Below, piece by piece: positions 53,057 to 60,000 of a stretch of DNA of 60,000 nt. The notes under the pieces were generated by a model. That model saw only the letters and a list, made by a program, of their open reading frames with translations. It searched no databases and was not told the DNA's origin. Location of the stretch: contig OX442318.1 of NCBI GenBank assembly GCA_949358305.1, positions 10,710,517 to 10,770,516 on the forward strand. Direction: 5' to 3'. Positions within the stretch are counted from its first letter, which is position 1; each line of letters begins with the position of its first letter. Both the position numbers and the translations under genes were made by a program. The stretch is from Strigamia acuminata (taxonomy: Eukaryota > Arthropoda > Chilopoda > Geophilomorpha > Linotaeniidae).

Positions 53057-53464
53057 TTCTACATTATTATCAATTTAGTAAACATAAATAATGGCAATAG
53101 TTTTCACTCTCTTGAAATGTTTGTAAACCTTGTCCTTGTTAGCAGTGTGGTTTTCGTAAAAAAATCACTAATTAATATGTTATTTATCTACGCAAAAGCA
53201 TAAATGAATTATTATAAACATAGAAGATGCAGAATTGTGCTGGACTATGCAAAACTACTTAAAAAACAGTTCTAAATTGTAGCCTTAAAACCTCACTTTT
53301 TGGCCCATATCTCTTTTATCAATAAGACAAATTTTGTTATAGATTTTAAATCCTTTCCCTATTCATTCTTCACTATGCTTTCAGGTTCCCGTCCGTTTTA
53401 AAGTCTCGGTTTTCCGAGACGAGATCTGGCGGTCCCGAGACGAGATCTCGTACGAGACCGAGAC

Positions 53465-53492
53465 AACAACAACAACAACAACAACAACAAAA
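53465..53492. repeat. AAC microsatellite
   Basis: About nine AAC/CAA triplets, next to a short inverted stretch of 'cgagacgagatct' (53416-53461). Confidence 0.85.
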
Positions 53493-53675
53493 CAACAAGA
53501 GCAATAAACAAAACCATAAAAATCTATAAAAAAACGTCCAAATCACATTACAACTCGTAAAGTGAGTTGTACGTTTTTATTGTATCTCGTTATATTGAAA
53601 TCTCGTTTTGACAAAACCAAGATCTCAAAACGAAAAACAATCTTTAAAAAACAAAATCCATGATGGGCCAATTAG

Positions 53676-54758
53676 TGACAGCAGTCAGATACACTATCGA
53701 AAAGAACATTCGAGAAGTAATTGAAGAAGAGGCGCTGATCTCTTTGACAAAACTACTGCGTAAAATTGGATCTGTTAACCAAAATGACCCCTAAACAACC
53801 TTCAAACGACCCCCAAACAACCTTCAAACGACCCTCAAACAACCCCCAAATGACCTTTAAACAACCCCTAAACAACCTTCAAATGACCCCCAAACAACCT
53901 TCATACGGCCCGCAAATGACCTTTAAACAACCCCTAAACAACCTTCAAATGACCCCCAAACGACCCCCAAACAACCTTCAAACAATCCCCAAATGACCTC
54001 AAAATAACCTTTAAATGACCCCCAAATGATCTCAAAGCAACCACAAATGACCTTCAAACAATCCCAAAACGACCTTTAAACGACCCCATAACAAACTTCA
54101 AATGATTCCCAAACAACCTTCAAACGCACCCTAAACAACCCCCAAACAACCTTCAAACAATTTTTAAATGATACCCATGACCTTTAAACGACCTCCAAGC
54201 GACCCCAAATGACCTTCAAACAATCCCAAAACGACCTTTAAACGACCCCTAAACAACCTTCTAACAATCCCCAAACAGCCTTTAAACGACCCTCAAAGAA
54301 TCTTCAAACAACTCCCAAATGACCTTCAAATGACCTTTAAACGACTCCCAAATGATCTCCAAGCAACCCCAAATGACCTTTAAACAACCTTCAAACGACC
54401 CCCAAACAACATCCAAACGACCCTCAAACTTCCTTCAAACGATCCTCAAACATCCTTCAAATGATCCTCAAACAACCTTCAAATGACCCCCAAATAACCT
54501 TTGAAGGTTGTAAACAACTCCTAAACAACCTTCCAACAATCTCTAAATGACCTTCAAATGACCTTCAAGCGACCTTCAAACGACCCCCAAATGATCTCCA
54601 ATCGACCTTAAACAACCTTCTAACAATTCCAGAACGACCTCTAAAAGACCCCCAAACAACCTTCAAACGACCCCCAAACAACCCTCAAACAACCTTCAAA
54701 CGACCTTGGTATTCTGACCAGTCTTTCAATAATTTCTGTTGTTGAATATTTCAGTTGA
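53676..54758 (+). pseudogene. DEG/ENaC copy C: relic of exon 11 split by a minisatellite
   Basis: 53676-53776 encodes the pre-TM2 part ('RYTIEKNIREVIEE' and 'SLTKLL') and stops matching just before the GxS helix. 54716-54758 resumes exactly where it left off, with 'GILTSLS' (first G of GxS changed to S) and the stop. No earlier exons were found. The break is filled by the tandem repeat at 53777-54715. Confidence 0.8.
53777..54715. repeat. Minisatellite, 11-bp unit
   Basis: About 85 units of the type 'gacccccaaac' and 'aaccttcaaac', often as alternating pairs. Open frames here (such as 53766-53996) are translations of the repeat. Confidence 0.9.
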
Positions 54759-55288
54759 TATTGCAAAATACAAGCAACACTGTAAAGAGAACTCTCTCTA
54801 GACCTGGCACCCATTCAATAACCACCTCCCAAAATGTGAATAGATGCTAAATTATGGTTAAATAAAGGGGTTACAACAACAATTTGTTGTTTAAATGAAA
54901 GAAAATGAATTTTTATGCACCATATACTTGCGTGATCACGACGCAAAAACAATACAACAAACGGGACTAAAAACGAACACATTCATGATTAGGCACATTT
55001 TTGTATATTAGGTAGTTTTGTCGGAATAAACGGAAACTTTGAACGCACCTATTGATTTAAATGTATTCTAATAACATTCTGCTCACTATTATCAAATTAA
55101 ATAGTTAGAACAATTTTCACCTCTTGAAATATTTGTAGATCGTGTCCATTCCAAGCATAAAATATTTTAAACTTCAGTGAGAGTGAACTACACCTACCGG
55201 TAGTTGTACTAATTATAATGTTTCTTACCACTGTAAAAGCAGAAATAAACAAGTAAACATCTGTAATGCATAGAAGCATTACATATTA
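54759..55288. other. 3' flank of copy C
   Basis: Similar to the 3' flanks of copies A and B, with 'cgtgtccattcc' and 'taccactgtaaaagca' matching about 41280-41390. No gene. Confidence 0.5.
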
Positions 55289-56009
55289 GACTTCTAAACC
55301 CTGTCCGCGCGTTCGTCTGCTACGATCTGTTGCTACGGTAGGAGACAGGGTGGGGGGGCCTCACTGCAATGCGCGTTATTCCAATATTCGCCGTAATTTG
55401 CTGTTTTCTCCTTTTTAACTATATTTAATGAAAAAACTAATCACGCCATCGTTTTCAGCTGCAAATTACGCGTAGAAAACTTGATTTAAACATTCAAATT
55501 GTTTAGTTTTAAAAATCGGACTTTTTCAAATTTCCCACTGAATTTGCCGTGTGGTTGCCGAATTTCGTCGAACGTAACGATATTTTTTTTCGACCAAATC
55601 AAAATAAAAAATATACAGGGTCATGCATATTTGGATTTCCAATCGATTGGGCTTGGTTCCAAAATTTTTGGACCTCATTTCCATATAGTGAACATCAAAA
55701 AACGTATCGCGACGACGATTTCATGGCTCACGGGATCCGCCAGGTGGCGCTAGTACAATGTTACAACTTCCGGTGCCGGACGGAAGTAGTATTATTAAAC
55801 GGCTAAAAGTGTACAAAATCGTGTTTATTAATTCAACCGGAGGTCGGAAAGTTGCAAAAAGACCCTAGGATACTAATACAGGTACTCTGAATTTATTGCC
55901 GTTGTCCGTTTGGCTCTAGGTGCTATAGTTTTTGCAGAATCGTTGACGACGGACAGACAGACAGACAGACCCGTTTCATGAGACTTTCTAAACATCAGGT
56001 TTAGAAGTC
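55289..56009. mobile_element. Tc1/mariner-type MITE
   Basis: About 720 bp with ends GACTTCTAAACC and GGTTTAGAAGTC between TA sites (55287-55288, 56010-56011). Near the right end is a run of CAGA and 'cccgtttcatgagac'. No transposase frame. Confidence 0.8.
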
Positions 56010-56400
56010 TAAAAAGATCCCAAAAACATGAACGTCCAGTGTACAGCAGAACAATTTACGAGTGAGAAGACAAATTACTAAATAAAATAAAATTCGGTTA
56101 CTACATGCATTCCAATCTAAAACTACTTACGATGATATTACTAAAAGCAAATATTACTACAAAAAAATGTTACAAATTTGGTTATACGTACGTGTTGATT
56201 CTGAGAGGTCAAGTCCAATTTCTCATCTCAACCCAAACGGACAGGAACAAGCGCAACAATGTACATTTAAAATTAAAATAAAATTTGCTAATACATGTCA
56301 GAAATTTGCTTGCATCATGCTGTATTTTTTGGCTCAATTCTAGTGACAAAATTGAATTTCTGTCAATATTTAAGATTTTTTTTTATTATTTTTATAAAAA
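56010..56400. other. Continuation of channel 3' flank
   Basis: Around 56180-56235, 'ttgattctgagaggtc' resembles the copy A downstream region at 42255-42280. It is followed by the segmental duplication. Confidence 0.45.
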
Positions 56401-58682
56401 TTGGCTGCAAAAGAAAATAAATAAATTACAAAAATATGCTCTCTAAATGCAGCGTTTTCTGTTCCTGTGCATTACACATAAACTTTCATTCAGTAAAAAA
56501 TAATAACGTAAAAATATCGGCTCGCTAACAATAACAAACCATCGAATTTCTAACCTTTATATGATTGATCCACGATTCAATTCAGTTCGGTGATATTGCC
56601 TTTTCTTTACCGAGTTTCAAGATGAAGTTTGATCTCGCCGGCCGACGTTCATTTTTTAAGTTTGACCATCGACTATTAAATGAAAATACGTTATATGTTA
56701 AACATTTCATCTATAAACGATTGTGACTCGCTTGATTAGCATCGACCTGACTTGATACGGTGGACGCCATTAAATGTTGCGGTGGCGTCTAGAAACATTA
56801 CGCGCATGCCCGATTCAGTCAATTTTGTAAATTTTGTAATAAAATAAAGAAAAAACACCGGATACAGTCATCGTTCCGTTTGAATGATTCCGTTTTACAT
56901 TTGGCAAAATAACTTAACCAAACGTTTTCAGTCCATTGAGATAATAGACTTTGAATTTCCGAAACTCGTCACTAGGTGACCTGAGTTTCCAGCTGTCTTT
57001 TGTCATCAGGTTCTGCTTAATTCTGCCAAATAAAATTTTAAAAAATCTTTTAATATTACAATTTAGAATTATATTCGCGCTCTTTTGCCACTCGAATTGG
57101 CATTTAGAATTGATTAAAGTTACTTGTAAAGTTTGATGGTACAGGATTTAAACTGATTAAAACTGGATTGCAAAGAAAAGCACACGTATGCATGGTCACA
57201 TTGGTAACCGATTTACTTTATTTTTTATTCCAAATATAGAATGATCTTGTTTGATCTTGCTTGCCTGTGGTGCTATGCTTTGCCTCACTCACTCATTTTA
57301 ATTCAGTTTAATTTTGAAAATTTTGAAAATAACTTTTAGAAAAATTCCATGTTCCAAATACCTTTTCTGTGTATCAGATACGTACATTAAAAATAAATTT
57401 TAAAAAGTTTCATGAAAATTGTTTCAAAGTGTGAACTTTTTATATTTTTCATGAAAATTGAACTCGTTTCATAGAATTGTAAAAACAAACAATATTAATA
57501 TTCTTTTCAGGCTTTGAAAGAAATATTATTTCAACAAACTGGTCAAACATCAAAGTCATACAAAATCGCACTTTCTATTCATTACATTCATATGCAAATC
57601 ACAAGGAAACTCTTTAGAAAAATAAAATGTAAACAGCACAAACTCTTTACAAAAAATTAAATGTAAACAGTACAAACTCTTTAGAGAAATAAAATGTAAA
57701 CAGCACGAACTCTTTAGAAAAATTAAATGTAAACAGACCAAACCCTATAGAAAAATAAAATGCAGCACGAACTCTTTGTAAATAAATCTCATTCAATTCA
57801 CTTTCAACGTTGACATAACTAGCGTGCCAACATTCAAATCGTATAAATTATTCATTTTCTACATTCATTCTATGCACACACTGCATTTAACTGTCAGTTA
57901 ATCATACACTTTAAAAAATCGTCTCAGAAATTGCAACTGACGACCTAAACTTGATAACGTGACAACAATCTTAAACTTCACCGTTGGGCAAGAGTGGAGA
58001 AACAGTAAGTGCAGACTTTTGCATTTGTTTATTTTTTTTTAATTTTCTTTTGCAATATCTGGATAATCCATCCCAACTTTTCCCTTTTGAACATTACTCT
58101 TGATGCATGTGTTTCAAAGATAGTGAGTTTTAAAAATCGAGCATGATAGTGCAAAAAACTATAAGGGAAAATTTGTGTAATTCAAGTGTGTGAAAACTTA
58201 GATATTTTGTATTTAGAAGGTGTATTTGAAATATGGCTTGTATTTGAATTATAATGTAATTATTTGATTGATGCATTGTGTGTGCACTTTGGAATTTGTA
58301 AAACGTCACTTCTGCGTGACGTAATTTCATCGATTGCATTTACACTTTCATCTTTACATTGTTCCATCCTAAAAAACTAACTTATAAATGCCCCCACCAA
58401 ACTTTCTACCAAAAATGACTGGTAATCAAGTCCGTTAATGAGTCTAGTAGTGGATTAATTGTTCAGCCAGGTTCTTGCTTCATCAATCGTTTTGATCTTA
58501 TTATTCAGAATGCCCACAAGCTGATGCACTCATTTGAATAGAGTATATAAAATAAACAGTGAAAACTGACTGCATCTGAACATTTTTACCTTGTAGAGGG
58601 ACTCAATGAGTATTAATTTTCATTAATACAAGTTACTCCGTACGTAATTGCCATTTTAATTTTCGTGTTCTTGCTTTGGTGT
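56401..58682. repeat. Segmental duplication, copy 2
   Basis: Same-strand partner of 372-2839. It lies directly after the 3' flank of channel copy C. No conserved frame between the two copies. Confidence 0.75.
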
Positions 58683-59404
58683 GAATGTAGATACACACCA
58701 CATGGCATGAGGGTTGGCAAAAATAGACAAATAACTGATACATTGTCATACTTGCATTGTGACTACTTGGCCACCCACACAGTATGTGTCACTGACACAT
58801 ACTGCCCAATGGCCCCAAGGTCAGCCCTACCCTTAGAGTGTGGACTAACCTAGTGAGAGGAAAGAGAGAGCTGAATGGTATAGGGAGGTGAGAGAGAGGA
58901 GAGGTGTCTGTGGTAACCAGTGAGAGCAGTCATCATCTGCGCTCCGCCCTATTCACCACTGTCACCCTTAGTGGTGTGATGTTGGATCCACCACAGCCTC
59001 CACGAGCAGCTACATGGGCCGAGGTAAATACGGCAGAATACTAAGGCATACCGACCAAGTCACCCATGGAGATAACAGATAACCTCCCTGTGTGTGACAG
59101 CACAATCAGCACGTGAGTTAGACCGAGAATCTCCGACCCCTAAAGAACAGATAAAAAACCACCAAACCCAACAATCTGGAGTCCCTACTTGTTATTTATG
59201 TGAGTGTGCATCCCACCGAAGAGTATTTTGTCCCTAGTTTGCCCTGGATAAGACCCTGCTGTCACAGCATTGCTTCATAATGCCTGGCTAGAATTGGGAA
59301 ACCGATTGCATATTTTACAAGCAACCGATAGAACTTACAGTATGTTAAAATTCAAACATAGAATGTTTCAGGCAGTTTGTACTTTTTATTCAAAAATTAA
59401 AGTT
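58683..59404. other. Unique sequence with a small shared repeat
   Basis: At about 58985-59040, 'cacagcctcca' and 'gtaaatacggcag' match about 42540-42595, pointing to an interspersed repeat of unknown type. No gene recognised. Confidence 0.4.
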
Positions 59405-59625
59405 TAACTCAGTCGAATTGAAAATTTAACTCAGTCAAATTGAAAATTTAACTCAGTCAAATTGAAAATTTAACTCAGTCAAATTGAAAATTTAACTCAG
59501 TCAAATTGAAAATTTAACTCAGTCAAATTGAAAATTTAACTCAGTCAAATTGAAAATTTAACTCAGTCAAATTGAAAATTTAACTCAGTCAAATTGAAAA
59601 TTTAACTCAGTCAAATTGATTAAAA
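59405..59625. repeat. Tandem repeat, 22-bp unit
   Basis: About ten near-perfect copies of 'aaaatttaactcagtcaaat' plus two bases. Confidence 0.92.
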
Positions 59626-60000
59626 TTAAAATTTAACCCAGTCTAATTGATTAAAATTTAAACTTATCGTCTCTCTACAAGATAAGATCTAATTTAGATA
59701 TTCGTTTCACCTGGGTGCAACGGCTTGTATTACTGTATTACTGTATTATTCCTTCTGTATTACAAGTCGTTGCACTTGTCCAGACATGGATGTTTGAAAC
59801 CCTCCTGGCTTATCAAAACATTCAGCTTTAGTCTATTCAGCAGTAGTGTATGCAAGTCGAAGCTTGTAACTCGCAGAAACAAATTACAGTGCCACTGAAC
59901 TTGAATGTTTGGCAGTAGTATGGGCAAATTTGTCAGATGCAAATTTACATACAAAAAAAAATTAAAAACTTTCATGAAGACTATTTCAAAGAAGTGTGAA
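59626..60000. other. Nothing recognised to window end
   Basis: A loose inverted repeat 'gtgcaacggcttgtatta' / 'tacaagtcgttgcac' lies at 59715-59776. A 71-codon minus-strand ORF shows no domain. Confidence 0.4.

Noticed and set aside
53766-53996. 76-codon proline/asparagine-rich ORF.
   Set aside because: Translation of the 11-bp minisatellite.
59405-59625. CRISPR-like array.
   Set aside because: The units are contiguous with no unique spacers, and the genome is eukaryotic.

Overview
The window is from an invertebrate animal, most likely an arthropod. It is AT-rich and intron-containing. It carries DEG/ENaC-family channel genes, which are animal-specific, and BEL/Pao, Copia and Gypsy LTR retrotransposons, with many small terminal-inverted-repeat elements in introns and between genes. 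I see no bacterial operons, rRNA genes, CRISPR arrays or intact tRNA genes. The species cannot be named from the sequence alone.

The backbone is a tandem array of DEG/ENaC (degenerin / epithelial sodium channel / pickpocket-type) genes on the plus strand. Copy A (5095-40814) can be read as 11 exons with clean GT/AG junctions, giving about 789 codons without a stop. Copy B (47303-53056) has the same 11 exons. In B the first half is broken by a frameshift in TM1, a 400-bp transposon in exon 1 and a stop in exon 4, while exons 5-11 remain open. Copy C (53676-54758) is a relic of the last exon with about 940 bp of minisatellite grown inside it. A further scrap of the last exon lies at 41436-41486.

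The most unusual observation is that A and B each encode two DEG/ENaC units in one chain. Exon 6 holds both the pore helix (TM2, GxS motif) of unit 1 and the first membrane helix of unit 2, joined by a basic linker of about 40 residues. The five introns of each half have the same phase order (0-1-0-0-2), so the fusion very probably arose by internal duplication of an ancestral single-unit gene before A and B separated.

Gene A is spread over 35.7 kb, against 5.8 kb for B, because its introns took up transposons. Intron 4 holds an antisense BEL/Pao element (7445-13359) with an intact 1730-codon ORF. Intron 5 holds a 19.7-kb Gypsy element (15758-35473) with 1162-bp LTRs and an AAAT target duplication. 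Inside the Gypsy lies an intact antisense Copia element (20147-26574) with identical 254-bp LTRs and no target duplication. The Gypsy lacks reverse transcriptase/RNase H and carries a nested tandem array of near-identical integrase segments (26575-32390), then an unrecognised third ORF. Intron 1 and intron 3 hold MITEs, one of them nested in another.

The rest is intergenic: MITEs, simple tandem repeats, a Tc1-like relic inserted in a RING-like ORF, a perfect 60-bp palindrome, and a ~2.4-kb segment present near both ends (372-2839 and 56401-58682). In the second copy this segment follows the 3' side of channel copy C, which suggests the channel array continues beyond the window.
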